From the NCBI RefSeq assembly GCF_019857225.1, contig NZ_JAFJSY010000099.1:1-34480 (forward strand): a stretch of DNA of 34,480 nt, in the 5' to 3' direction. The stretch is from Streptomyces plumbidurans (GTDB lineage Bacteria; Actinomycetota; Actinomycetes; Streptomycetales; Streptomycetaceae). This document shows positions 17,592-25,136 of this stretch, piece after piece. The notes under the pieces were generated by a model. The model was not told where the DNA came from. It made no database searches and saw nothing but the letters and a program-made list of their open reading frames with translations. Positions within the stretch are counted from its first letter, which is position 1, and each line of letters starts with the position of its first letter. A program made the position numbers and the translations under genes.

Positions 17592-17648
17592 GACGGGCCT
17601 CCTCGTCGTACTGGACGGGTACCCAGCCTCGTACCCCAGTTGCCTCGA

Positions 17649-17699
17649 TGTCAAGAAGCTTGATATCAAGAGACTTCACGTCGACACAACCACTACACT
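17649..17699. promoter_or_regulatory. tam/tamR divergent promoters with TamR operator
   Basis: Three half-sites lie 8 and 7 bp apart: TCAAG (17651-17655), CTTGA (17659-17663) and TCAAG (17666-17670). They form TCAAG-AAG-CTTGA and the perfect palindrome CTTGATATCAAG (17659-17670). Leftwards, -35 TTGACA (17654-17649) for tam overlaps the first half-site. Rightwards, -10 TACACT (17694-17699) ends 7 nt before the tamR ATG, so tamR may be leaderless. TamR of S. coelicolor is known to bind this intergenic region. Confidence 0.75.
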
Positions 17700-17706
17700 G
17701 ATCGCC

Positions 17707-18204
17707 ATGGAGGACGAGGTCGATCGGCTGGTCGCTGCGTGGCGCCGGGAGCGCCCTGACCTCGACGTGGAACCGCTCGAGGTGCTCAGCCGGGTCAGCA
17801 GACTGGCCCGGCATCTGGACCGGGCGCGCAGGCTGGCCTTCGCCGAGCACAGCCTGGAGCCCTGGGAGTTCGACGTGCTGACCGCGCTCAGGCGCGCGGG
17901 CACGCCGTATCAGCTTTCGCCGGGGCAGCTGCTGACGCAGACCCTGGTCACCTCGGGCACGATGACGAACCGCATCGACCGCCTGACGAAGAAGGGCCTG
18001 GTGGAGCGGCTGCCCGACCCGAGCGACCGGCGCGGGGTGCTGGTGCGGCTGACGGAAGAGGGCCAGGAGCGCGCGGACCAGGCCCTGGCCGGACTGCTGG
18101 ACCAGGAGCGGGCCATCCTCGCCGAGCTCTCGCGCGCCCAGCGCAGTGAACTGGCCGGTCTGCTACGCCAGTTGACCGCCCCGTTCGACAACATCCCCGG
18201 CTAG
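17707..18204 (+). CDS. tamR: MarR-family regulator TamR
   Basis: 165 residues from ATG 17707; no ribosome binding site precedes it, consistent with a leaderless mRNA. Dimerisation helices occupy residues 20-50. The winged helix is at residues 52-118, with recognition region SPGQLLTQTLVTSGTMTNRI and the MarR wing DPSDRRGVLVRLTEEG. TamR from S. coelicolor represses tam and genes of the TCA cycle and is released by aconitate and citrate. Identity rests on the divergent tam gene and overall sequence. Its last 42 bp overlap the convergent response regulator gene. Confidence 0.9.
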   Translation: MEDEVDRLVAAWRRERPDLDVEPLEVLSRVSRLARHLDRARRLAFAEHSLEPWEFDVLTALRRAGTPYQLSPGQLLTQTLVTSGTMTNRIDRLTKKGLVERLPDPSDRRGVLVRLTEEGQERADQALAGLLDQERAILAELSRAQRSELAGLLRQLTAPFDNIPG

Positions 18205-18930
18205 GTCGACGGGCCCGACGCCCGCCCGGCGCGCGAGTGCGACGGCGGCGAGGGTCGAGTGGACGCCCAGCTTGCCCAGGACGTTCTGCATATGGGTGCG
18301 CACGGTGTGCGGGGAGAGGAACAGCCGCTCCGCGACCGCCTTGCGGCCGAGTCCCGCGACCATGCAGCGCAGCACCTCCCGCTCCCGCGGCGTCAGGGAC
18401 TCCACCAGCCGCTCGCTCTCGGTGCGGTGCTTGCGGGCGGCGGTCAGTTCCCTGAGCACACCGGTCAGCAGGGCCGGCGGCAGATGCGTCTCGTCGCGCA
18501 GCACTCCCCGTATGACATTGAGCAGCCGGGACAGCGAGCAGTCCTTGGCCACCCAGCCGGACGCCCCGGCCTGCAGGGCCAGAGCCGCGCGGCGCGGATC
18601 GTCCTTCTCGGCCAGCACGACGATCCGTACGCCCGGCTGCGCGGTGCGCACGCCGGCGACCAGCGAGATCCCGTCGACGAGTCCGTCCTCGCCCACCTCC
18701 TGGACGGGCACGGCGGGCCGGACCGCGGGCACGTTGCCGCCCAGGTCGGAGTCGACGAGCAGGACGTCGAAGCGCCGTCCCTCGGCCGCCGCGCGCTCCA
18801 GACTGCGCAGCGCGGCGGGACCGCTGCCGGCCGCGGATACGTCGACGTCGGGCTCGGCCGCAAGCGCCGCGGCGAGCGACTCGGCGAAGATGCGATGGTC
18901 GTCCACGACCAGGACTCGGATGCGAACCAC
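18163..18930 (-). CDS. NarL/LuxR-type response regulator with an insertion in its receiver (orphan)
   Basis: 255 residues from GTG 18930 (GAAGGGGG about 5 nt upstream). The receiver domain starts VVRIRVLVVDDHRIFAESL and keeps the acidic pair D10-D11, phospho-acceptor D60 (VLLVDSDLGG) and K129 (GWVAKD). About 20 extra residues (GGNVPAVRPAVPVQEVGEDG) follow D60. The conserved Thr/Ser after strand 4 is Ala. The LuxR HTH at the C-terminus is normal (LTPREREVLRCMVAGLGRKAV, then HTVRTHMQNVLGKLGVHSTLAAV). No kinase gene is adjacent. The 3' end overlaps tamR by 42 bp on the opposite strand. Confidence 0.93.
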   Translation of the reverse strand: MVRIRVLVVDDHRIFAESLAAALAAEPDVDVSAAGSGPAALRSLERAAAEGRRFDVLLVDSDLGGNVPAVRPAVPVQEVGEDGLVDGISLVAGVRTAQPGVRIVVLAEKDDPRRAALALQAGASGWVAKDCSLSRLLNVIRGVLRDETHLPPALLTGVLRELTAARKHRTESERLVESLTPREREVLRCMVAGLGRKAVAERLFLSPHTVRTHMQNVLGKLGVHSTLAAVALARRAGVGPVDLAGDVVERGGQLA

Positions 18931-19231
18931 GAAACCCCCTTCCCCAAGCTCTCGAAGAGCAGGGGATACCCCATCGTCGGGAGACGTCACAGGCGCAGGT
19001 ACGGCGCCCGAAGTGCCCCAGATCGCCACAGACCACCTGGGACCGGAACGGCACACCGCACGGCCGCCGCCATGCGGAATCTGCTACCCCCACTTCGGGC
19101 GTCGTACCCGACTGTCTCGCCCCCTGATCGGCACCGGCCCCCACCGGTGCTGTCCATCAGGGTACGGCCGGGGGGCAGGAGCGGAAGGTTATTTGCAGAA
19201 CTGGCGGTCCGACGCGTTTATGGTGAGCCCC
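18931..19231. other. Divergent intergenic region, no gene seen
   Basis: About 300 bp between the leftward response regulator and the rightward GNAT gene. It holds a dispersed palindromic element near 18942-18965. It also holds a weak rightward promoter candidate (TTGCAG 19193-19198 with TTTATG 19217-19222) that would make the GNAT mRNA nearly leaderless. No coding frame is credible. Confidence 0.5.
18942..18965. repeat. Palindromic element resembling a dispersed Streptomyces repeat
   Basis: CCCC-AA-GCTCT-CGA-AGAGC-A-GGGG (18942-18965). The core GCTCT-CGA-AGAGC is a perfect inverted repeat flanked by C and G runs. I recall very similar sequences (CCCCCAAGCTCT...GAGCAGGGG) scattered through intergenic regions of Streptomyces genomes. 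On the minus strand its C-run supplies part of the purine-rich tract ahead of the response regulator start. Confidence 0.55.
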
Positions 19232-19675
19232 ATGTTTCGTCTGGAGACAGAAGTCGACAAAGCCCGGTGCGATCTTCTCCGAAAGCGGCTGCGGGAGACG
19301 AACACAGCGGCCTCGCCCGTCCTGCGCGCCCTGCGCGGAACCCCAGGTGAACGCGAAGTTCCGCTCCATCTCTGGGTGTTGGACGACGAGGGTGAACTGG
19401 CGGCCGGTCTGGTCGGTCACACCTGGACCTCGTGGCTGCACGTGACCTATCTGTGGGTCGACGAACGCCACCGCGGCGCGGGCATCGGTTCGCAACTGCT
19501 CGCGGAGGCGGAGCGCCGCGCCCACCAACAGCGCGGCTGCACCGCGGTCCGCCTGGAGACGTGGGACTTCCAGGCGCCCGGCTTCTACAAGAAGCAGGGC
19601 TACGACGTGGTGTGCGTGATCCCCGACTACCCGCCGGGGATCACGGAGTACACGCTGACCAAGCGGCTCAGCTGA
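19232..19675 (+). CDS. GNAT-family N-acetyltransferase
   Basis: 147 residues from ATG 19232; in-frame ATG 19220 and GTG 19223 are alternatives, and the binding site is weak for all. The acetyl-CoA pocket signature is clear: HVTYLWVDERHRGAGIGSQLLAEAERRA (motif A with RGAGIG). It is followed by RLETWDFQAPGFYKKQGYDVV (motif B) and a C-terminal strand PPGITEYTLTKRL. The substrate is unknown. Its stop overlaps the end of the convergent galK gene inside a 14-bp perfect palindrome (19665-19678). Confidence 0.92.
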   Translation: MFRLETEVDKARCDLLRKRLRETNTAASPVLRALRGTPGEREVPLHLWVLDDEGELAAGLVGHTWTSWLHVTYLWVDERHRGAGIGSQLLAEAERRAHQQRGCTAVRLETWDFQAPGFYKKQGYDVVCVIPDYPPGITEYTLTKRLS

Positions 19676-20822
19676 GCCTGCGCGCGCCCGCCGACGGCAC
19701 CGCCTCGAACACCCGCGGAGCGGTGAAGTCGGCCCCGGCGAAGGCCTCCTGGACCGCCTTGGTGACGGTGTCCACGTCCGCCGCCTCCACCAGGACGATC
19801 GCGGAGCCGCCGAAGCCGCCGCCCGTCATCCGCGCGCCGAGGGCGCCGGAGGCCAGGGCGGTGTCGACGACCAGGTCCAGCTCCGGACAGGAGATGCGGA
19901 AGTCGTCGCGCAGGGAGGCGTGGCCGGCCACCAGGACCGGGCCGATCGCCCGGGTCTCGCCCGCCTTCAGCAGGCCGACGGTGCGCTCCACCCGCTCGTC
20001 CTCGGTGACGATGTGGCGGACCAGGCGGACCGCTTCCTCGTCGTCGCCCAGGCGTGCGAGGGCCGCGTCGAGCCCGTCGTAGGGGATGTCCCGCAGCGCG
20101 TCGACGCCGAGCAGCGCCGCGCCCCGCTCGCAGCCCGCGCGCCGCTTGCCGTACTCGCCGTCGCTGTGGGCGTGCTTGACGCGGGTGTCCACCACCAGCA
20201 GCCGCATGCCCTCGGCGGCCAGGTCGAAGGGGATCTGCTGCTGGGAGAGGTCCCGGGTGTCGAGGAAGAGCGCGTGGCCCTCCTCGCAGCAGGCGGAGGC
20301 CGTCTGGTCCATGATGCCGGTGGGGGCGCCGACGTAGACGTTCTCGGCGCGCTGGCACAGGCGCGCCAACTGCCAGCGCTGCAGGTCCAGTTCGAAGAGG
20401 TCGTTGAGCGCCAGCGCGATCACGACCTCCAGGGCCGCCGACGAGGACAGGCCCGCGCCGGACGGGACCGTCGAGGCGAGGTGGACGTCGGCGCCGGTCA
20501 CCGGGTGGCCTGCCTCGCGCAGGGCCCAGACGACACCCGCCGGGTACGCGGTCCAGTTACGGTCCGACTCGGGCGCCAGCTCGTCCGCGCGCAGCTCCAC
20601 CACGCCGCCCTCGACGTCCGCCGAGTGCAGCCTCAGTACGCCGTCGGTGCGCCGGGAGACGGCCGCGACGGTGGTGTGCGGCAGCGCGAAGGGCATCACG
20701 AAGCCGTCGTTGTAGTCGGTGTGCTCACCGATGAGGTTGACGCGGCCCGGCGCCGACCAGACACCCTCGGGGACGGCTCCGTACAGCTCCGTGAAACCGT
20801 CCCGCACCTGCTGTGCCCCCAC
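19668..20822 (-). CDS. galK: Galactokinase
   Basis: 384 residues from GTG 20822, which overlaps the galE stop by one base (TAGTG), indicating translational coupling. GHMP-kinase motifs are GRVNLIGEHTDYNDGFV (galactokinase signature, residues 25-41), the ATP loop PSGAGLSSSAALE and the C-terminal GGGFGGSAIVL. The enzyme phosphorylates galactose to galactose-1-phosphate, the first committed Leloir step. It is the last gene of galTEK and meets the GNAT gene tail to tail with an 8-bp overlap. Confidence 0.98.
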   Translation of the reverse strand: MGAQQVRDGFTELYGAVPEGVWSAPGRVNLIGEHTDYNDGFVMPFALPHTTVAAVSRRTDGVLRLHSADVEGGVVELRADELAPESDRNWTAYPAGVVWALREAGHPVTGADVHLASTVPSGAGLSSSAALEVVIALALNDLFELDLQRWQLARLCQRAENVYVGAPTGIMDQTASACCEEGHALFLDTRDLSQQQIPFDLAAEGMRLLVVDTRVKHAHSDGEYGKRRAGCERGAALLGVDALRDIPYDGLDAALARLGDDEEAVRLVRHIVTEDERVERTVGLLKAGETRAIGPVLVAGHASLRDDFRISCPELDLVVDTALASGALGARMTGGGFGGSAIVLVEAADVDTVTKAVQEAFAGADFTAPRVFEAVPSAGARRLS

Positions 20823-21790
20823 TAGTGCTCCCTTGTGATGGTCTGCGCGAACTCCCACGCGTCCGCGACGATCCCCGCGAGATCCGCACGGGTCGGGTTC
20901 CAGCCCAGCTTCTCGCGGGCGGCGGCGGCCGACGCCACCAGGATGGCCGGGTCGCCGCCGCGGCGCGGGGCGACGACCTCCGGGATCGGGTGGCCGGTGA
21001 CCCGGCGGACCGTCTCGACGACCTCGCGGACCGAGAAGCCCTCGCCGTTGCCGAGGTTGCAGATGAGGTGCTCGCCCGGGCGGGCGGCCTTCAGCGCGAG
21101 CAGATGGGCCTCGGCGAGGTCCGCGACATGGATGTAGTCGCGCACGCAGGTGCCGTCCGGAGTCGGGTAGTCGTCGCCGAAGACGGAGATCGCGTCCCGC
21201 CTGCCCTGGGCGACCTGCAGCACCAGCGGGATCAGGTGCGACTCCGGGTCGTGCCGCTCGCCCTGCTTGCCGTAGGCGCCCGCCACGTTGAAGTAGCGCA
21301 GCGAGACCGCGCCCAGGCCGTGCGCCGCCGCCTCGCCCGAGATCATGTGGTCCACGGCGAGCTTGGAGGCGCCGTAGGGGTTGGTCGGGGCGGTCGGCGC
21401 CGACTCGGTGATCGGGACCTGCTCCGGCTCGCCGTAGGTGGCCGCGGTGGAGGAGAAGACGAGGGTGCGCACGTCCGCCTCGCGCATCGCGCCGAGCAGC
21501 GCCATGGTGCCGGCGACGTTGTTGTCCCAGTACTTCTCGGGCTTCACGACCGACTCGCCGACCTGCGAGAACGCGGCGAAGTGCAGGACGGCGTCGAAGG
21601 AGGCGTCCAGCCACTTGGCGGCATCGCGGATGTCGCCCTCGATGAAGGCGGCGCCGGCCGGGACGCCTTCCCGGAAGCCGGTGGAGAGGTTGTCGAGCAC
21701 GACGACCTCGTGACCCGCCTCCAGCAGATGCTGGGCGACCACGCTGCCGACGTAACCCGCGCCGCCCGTCACCAGGTACTTACCGCTCAT
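20822..21790 (-). CDS. galE: UDP-glucose 4-epimerase
   Basis: 322 residues from ATG 21790, which overlaps the galT stop by one base (TGATG). An SDR-type epimerase: NAD-binding loop VTGGAGYVGS (residues 7-16), VLHFAAFSQVGES, SSTAATYGEP and the catalytic YxxxK in NPYGASK. DPESHLIP and CVRDYIHVADLAEAH contact the nucleotide sugar. It interconverts UDP-galactose and UDP-glucose in the Leloir pathway and supplies UDP-galactose for glycans. Streptomyces gal operons are known to have a second internal promoter ahead of galE; I could not identify it here. Confidence 0.98.
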   Translation of the reverse strand: MSGKYLVTGGAGYVGSVVAQHLLEAGHEVVVLDNLSTGFREGVPAGAAFIEGDIRDAAKWLDASFDAVLHFAAFSQVGESVVKPEKYWDNNVAGTMALLGAMREADVRTLVFSSTAATYGEPEQVPITESAPTAPTNPYGASKLAVDHMISGEAAAHGLGAVSLRYFNVAGAYGKQGERHDPESHLIPLVLQVAQGRRDAISVFGDDYPTPDGTCVRDYIHVADLAEAHLLALKAARPGEHLICNLGNGEGFSVREVVETVRRVTGHPIPEVVAPRRGGDPAILVASAAAAREKLGWNPTRADLAGIVADAWEFAQTITREH

Positions 21791-22848
21791 CAACTCGCTA
21801 CCTCTCGCAGTCGCTCGGCCGCGCGCTCCGGCGGCACGTCGTTGATGAACACACTCATGCCGGACTCGGAACCCGCGAGGAACTTCAGCTTGCCGGAGGT
21901 TCGGCGGATGGTGAAAAGCTCGAGGTGGAGCGCGAAGTCGTCCCGGTTGACGCCCTCGAAGTCCTCCAACGCGCCGAACGGAGCCTGGTGCCAGGCCGAG
22001 ATGTACGGCGTCGGCGGCTCGTTCTGGCCGAAGATCCGGTCGAAACGCCTCAACAGTTCCAGATAGACCTTGGGGAACTCTGTGCGTGCGTCCTCGTCGA
22101 GTCCGAGCAGGTCGGGCACCCGGCGCTTGGGGTACAGGTGGACCTCGTAGGGCCAGTGCGCCGCGTACGGCACGAAGGCCGCCCAGTGTTCACCCTCCAG
22201 GACGACCCGCTCACCGGCGAGTTCACGCTCCAGGACGGCGTCGAAGAGGTTCTCGCCGCCCGTGGCCTCCTTGTGGGCCGCGAGTGAACGGAGCATCAGC
22301 GCAGTGCGGGGGGTGGTGAAGGGGTAGGCGTAGATCTGGCCGTGCGGGTGACCGAGCGTCACGCCGATCTCCTCGCCCCGGTTCTCGAAGCAGAACACCT
22401 GCTCCACGGAGGGGAGATGCGACAGCTCGGACGTCCGGTCCGTCCAGGCCTCCAGGACCAGGCCCGCCTGCTCCTCGGACAGCTCCGCGAAGGAGGCGTT
22501 GTGGTCGGAGGTGAAGCAGACGACCTCGCAGCGGCCGGAGTCGCCGGCCAGGGAGGGGAAGCGGTTCTCGAAGACGACCACGTCGTACGAGGAGTCCGGG
22601 ATCTCGCTCAGCCGGTCGCCCTTGGAGGGGCACAGCGGGCACTCGTCGGCCGGCGGGTGGTAGGTACGGCCCTGGCGGTGCGAGGCCACCGCGATCGAGT
22701 CGCCGAGCAGCGGGTCACGGCGGATCTCGGAGGTCGTGACGGTCCGCTCCAGCGGGCGGCGGTCCACCGCGTCGCGCACATGGTCGTCACGCAGGTCGTA
22801 GTAGATCAGTTCGCGACCGTCGGCCAGGCGGGTCGAGGTCTTCTTCAC
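21790..22848 (-). CDS. galT: Galactose-1-phosphate uridylyltransferase
   Basis: 352 residues from GTG 22848 with AGGGAG 8-9 nt upstream; an ATG at 22875 extends the frame but has a poorer context. HIT-superfamily features are the zinc-site CPLCPSKGD, VVVFENRFPSL, the active-site GHPHGQIYAYPF containing the uridylylated His, and the C-terminal YEVHLYPKRRVPDL. It transfers UMP from UDP-glucose to galactose-1-phosphate. It is the first gene of the coupled galTEK operon, divergent from a sodium:solute symporter gene. Confidence 0.97.
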   Translation of the reverse strand: MKKTSTRLADGRELIYYDLRDDHVRDAVDRRPLERTVTTSEIRRDPLLGDSIAVASHRQGRTYHPPADECPLCPSKGDRLSEIPDSSYDVVVFENRFPSLAGDSGRCEVVCFTSDHNASFAELSEEQAGLVLEAWTDRTSELSHLPSVEQVFCFENRGEEIGVTLGHPHGQIYAYPFTTPRTALMLRSLAAHKEATGGENLFDAVLERELAGERVVLEGEHWAAFVPYAAHWPYEVHLYPKRRVPDLLGLDEDARTEFPKVYLELLRRFDRIFGQNEPPTPYISAWHQAPFGALEDFEGVNRDDFALHLELFTIRRTSGKLKFLAGSESGMSVFINDVPPERAAERLREVAS

Positions 22849-22870
22849 TGCGGACTCCCTATTCGAGCCA

Positions 22871-22988
22871 CTCAACCATCAAACATAACCGAACACATTG
22901 GAACACGTACACTCACAGGCGTCAACATCACAATCCAACAAAGAGCATCAACGGAAGTGTTCAATTCCTGAATACGGGGGCGTAGGTT
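22871..22988. promoter_or_regulatory. Divergent gal / symporter control region
   Basis: This stretch is markedly more A/T-rich than its surroundings. Leftwards for galT: -35 TTGACG (22925-22920), 17 bp, -10 TCCAAT (22902-22897). GTGTTC repeats in direct order at 22906-22901 and 22896-22891, over and just after the -10. A third GTGTTC lies in the other orientation at 22957-22962. Rightwards for the symporter: TAGGTT (22983-22988) as -10 with TTCAAT (22960-22965) as a weak -35. Repeated hexamers fit a sugar-responsive repressor, as known for the Streptomyces galP1 promoter. Confidence 0.5.
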
Positions 22989-23025
22989 CCGCTCTGGACC
23001 AGTTCACGCAACGAAGCGAGCTTCT

Positions 23026-24717
23026 ATGCAAACCCCCACATACCCAGCCATGCAGCTGGCCGCCGAGCTACGTCTCCCCACGAACGCGCTCGACTACACG
23101 ATCCTCGGCATCTACTTCGCGGTGGTCCTCGGCATCGGCTTCGCCGCCCGCCGGTCGGTGAAGACCAGCCTCGACTTCTTCCTGTCCGGACGGTCGCTGC
23201 CCGCCTGGATCACCGGGCTCGCGTTCATCTCGGCCAACCTCGCCGCCACCGAGATCCTCGGCATGGCCGCGAACAGCGCACAGTACGGCGCCTACACCGT
23301 GCACTGGTACTGGATCGGCGCCATCCCGGCCATGGTCTTCCTCGGCCTGGTGATGATGCCCTTCTACTACGGAAGCAAGGTGCGCTCGGTCCCCGAGATG
23401 CTGCTGCTGCGCTTCGACAAGTGGGCACATCTGCTGAGTTCAATCCTGTTCGCCTTCGCCGCCATTCTGATCGCCGGTGTGAACCTGTACGCCCTCGCGA
23501 TCGTGGTGCAGGCCCTGCTGGGCTGGCCGCAGTGGGTGGCGATCGTGGTCGCCGGCGCGTTCGTGCTGGCGTACATCACCCTCGGCGGGCTCTCCTCCGC
23601 GATCTACAACGAAGTGCTGCAGTTCTTCGTCATCCTCGCGGCGCTCATCCCGCTCGTGGTGCTGGGCCTGAAGAAGGTCGGCGGCTGGGGCGGTCTGACC
23701 GACAAGCTCACCTCCACGCACGGCGCCAACTTCACCACCGCCTGGGGCGGCACCGGCATCGGCAGCTCCAACCCGCTCGGCGCCAACTGGCTGACCATCG
23801 TGCTCGGCCTCGGCTTCGTGCTGTCCTTCGGCTACTGGACCACCAACTTCGCCGAGGTGCAGCGCGCCCTGTCCGCGAAGAACCTCTCGGCCGGCCAGCG
23901 CACTCCGCTGATCGCCGCGTACCCGAAGATCTTCATCGTCTTCCTGGTGATGATCCCGGGCCTGGTCGCCGCCGCGCTCGTGCCGGGCTTCGGCACGTCC
24001 AAGTCGGGCTACCAGTACAACGACGCCATCCCCTACCTGATGCAGGAACTGCTGCCCAACGGCGTCCTCGGCATCGCCGTGACCGGTCTGCTGGCCGCGT
24101 TCATGGCGGGCATGGCGGCCAACGTGTCGTCCTTCAACACGGTGTTCACCAACGACATCTGGGCCCGTTACATCGTCAAGGGCCGCGAGGACGCCTACTA
24201 CGTCCGCTTCGGCCGCTGGATCACGGTGATCGGAGTCGCCGCCTCGGTCGGCACGGCCTTCCTGGCGTCGTCGTTCTCCAACATCATGAGCTACCTGCAG
24301 ACGCTGTTCTCCTTCTTCAACGTGCCGATGTTCGTGGTCTTCATCGTCGGCATGTTCTGGAAGCGCGCGTCCGCGAAGTCCGGCTTCTGGGGCCTGCTCG
24401 CCGGCACCGTGGCCGCGATGGTGAACTACTTCGTCATCTACAAGAAGGGCATCATCGACATCCCCTCCGACCAGGGCGCCAACTTCGTCTCCGCGATCGT
24501 CGGCTTCGTCGCCGGCGCCGTGGTGATGGTCGCCGTGTCCCTGTTCACCAAGGCCAAGCCGGCCGAGGAACTGCAGGGCCTGGTCTACGGCACCCGCTCC
24601 CCCGGCATGGACGAGCCGCCCGCCGAGGGCGACGACGCCTGGTACCGCAGGCCCGCCCTGCTGGGCTGGGGCTCCGTGATCATCGCCGCCGCCTGCTACA
24701 TCCCGTTCTCGTTCTGA
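23026..24717 (+). CDS. Sodium:solute symporter (SSS family), probable sugar transporter
   Basis: 563 residues from ATG 23026 (weak binding site; ATG 23050 is possible). About 13-14 membrane segments run from residue 22 to the C-terminus. Family landmarks are LDYTILGIYFAVVLGIGF, SLDFFLSGRSLPAWITGLAFIS, ANLAATEILGMAANSAQYG and GFVLSFGYWTTNFAEVQRALSAKN, the last resembling the SSS sodium/substrate signature. The resemblance is to the SGLT-like sugar branch. Divergence from galTEK with a shared control region makes galactose or a related sugar the likely cargo; this is inference. The next gene follows by 26 bp and encodes a small membrane protein. Confidence 0.93.
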   Translation: MQTPTYPAMQLAAELRLPTNALDYTILGIYFAVVLGIGFAARRSVKTSLDFFLSGRSLPAWITGLAFISANLAATEILGMAANSAQYGAYTVHWYWIGAIPAMVFLGLVMMPFYYGSKVRSVPEMLLLRFDKWAHLLSSILFAFAAILIAGVNLYALAIVVQALLGWPQWVAIVVAGAFVLAYITLGGLSSAIYNEVLQFFVILAALIPLVVLGLKKVGGWGGLTDKLTSTHGANFTTAWGGTGIGSSNPLGANWLTIVLGLGFVLSFGYWTTNFAEVQRALSAKNLSAGQRTPLIAAYPKIFIVFLVMIPGLVAAALVPGFGTSKSGYQYNDAIPYLMQELLPNGVLGIAVTGLLAAFMAGMAANVSSFNTVFTNDIWARYIVKGREDAYYVRFGRWITVIGVAASVGTAFLASSFSNIMSYLQTLFSFFNVPMFVVFIVGMFWKRASAKSGFWGLLAGTVAAMVNYFVIYKKGIIDIPSDQGANFVSAIVGFVAGAVVMVAVSLFTKAKPAEELQGLVYGTRSPGMDEPPAEGDDAWYRRPALLGWGSVIIAAACYIPFSF

Positions 24718-24743
24718 CGGCCGACTGAGGAGTGCGAACCACC

Positions 24744-25097
24744 ATGACCGATCAGTCCAAGAACCCCGGACCCTCCGGATACTCCGAGAAGGACGTCCAC
24801 CGCGAGGTCACCGAGTTGCAGGAGAAGTCCGCGACCGCGGCCCGCATCTTCGACCTCCGCCGCATCATCGGCGGCCTGTTCGTGCTGTACGGGATCATCG
24901 TCACCATCACCGGCATCACCGACGACCAGGCCGCGATCGACAAGGCGCAGGGCGTCAACATCAACCTGTGGACCGGCATCGCCATGCTGATCCTCGGCAT
25001 CTTCTTCCTGGCCTGGCTGAAGCTGCGGCCGACACCGCCCCCGACCCCGGACACCGCCGAGGGCACGGAGGACGAGCCGGCCGGACCGGCGCACTGA
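24744..25097 (+). CDS. Small two-helix membrane protein, partner of the symporter
   Basis: 117 residues from ATG 24744, 11-12 nt after GAGGAG (24727-24732); a GTG at 24732 is the alternative. A charged N-terminal region (residues 1-35, EKDVHREVTELQEKSATAAR) precedes two membrane segments (about 40-58, GGLFVLYGIIVTITGIT, and 74-92, WTGIAMLILGIFFLAWL). The C-terminal tail is proline and acid rich. It lies 26 bp after the symporter gene and is surely cotranscribed, so it may be an accessory subunit. I do not recognise a named function. Confidence 0.85.
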   Translation: MTDQSKNPGPSGYSEKDVHREVTELQEKSATAARIFDLRRIIGGLFVLYGIIVTITGITDDQAAIDKAQGVNINLWTGIAMLILGIFFLAWLKLRPTPPPTPDTAEGTEDEPAGPAH

Positions 25098-25102
25098 ACG
25101 AC

Positions 25103-25136
25103 CCGGGGTCGGAGGCTATGACGCCTCCGGCCCCGG
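25103..25136. terminator. Bidirectional terminator hairpin
   Basis: CCGGGGTCGGAGGC (25103-25116) pairs with GCCTCCGGCCCCGG (25123-25136), 13 matches and one G-T pair, loop TATGAC. It lies between the converging small membrane protein and response regulator genes and includes the stop codon (25116-25118) of the latter. Confidence 0.8.
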
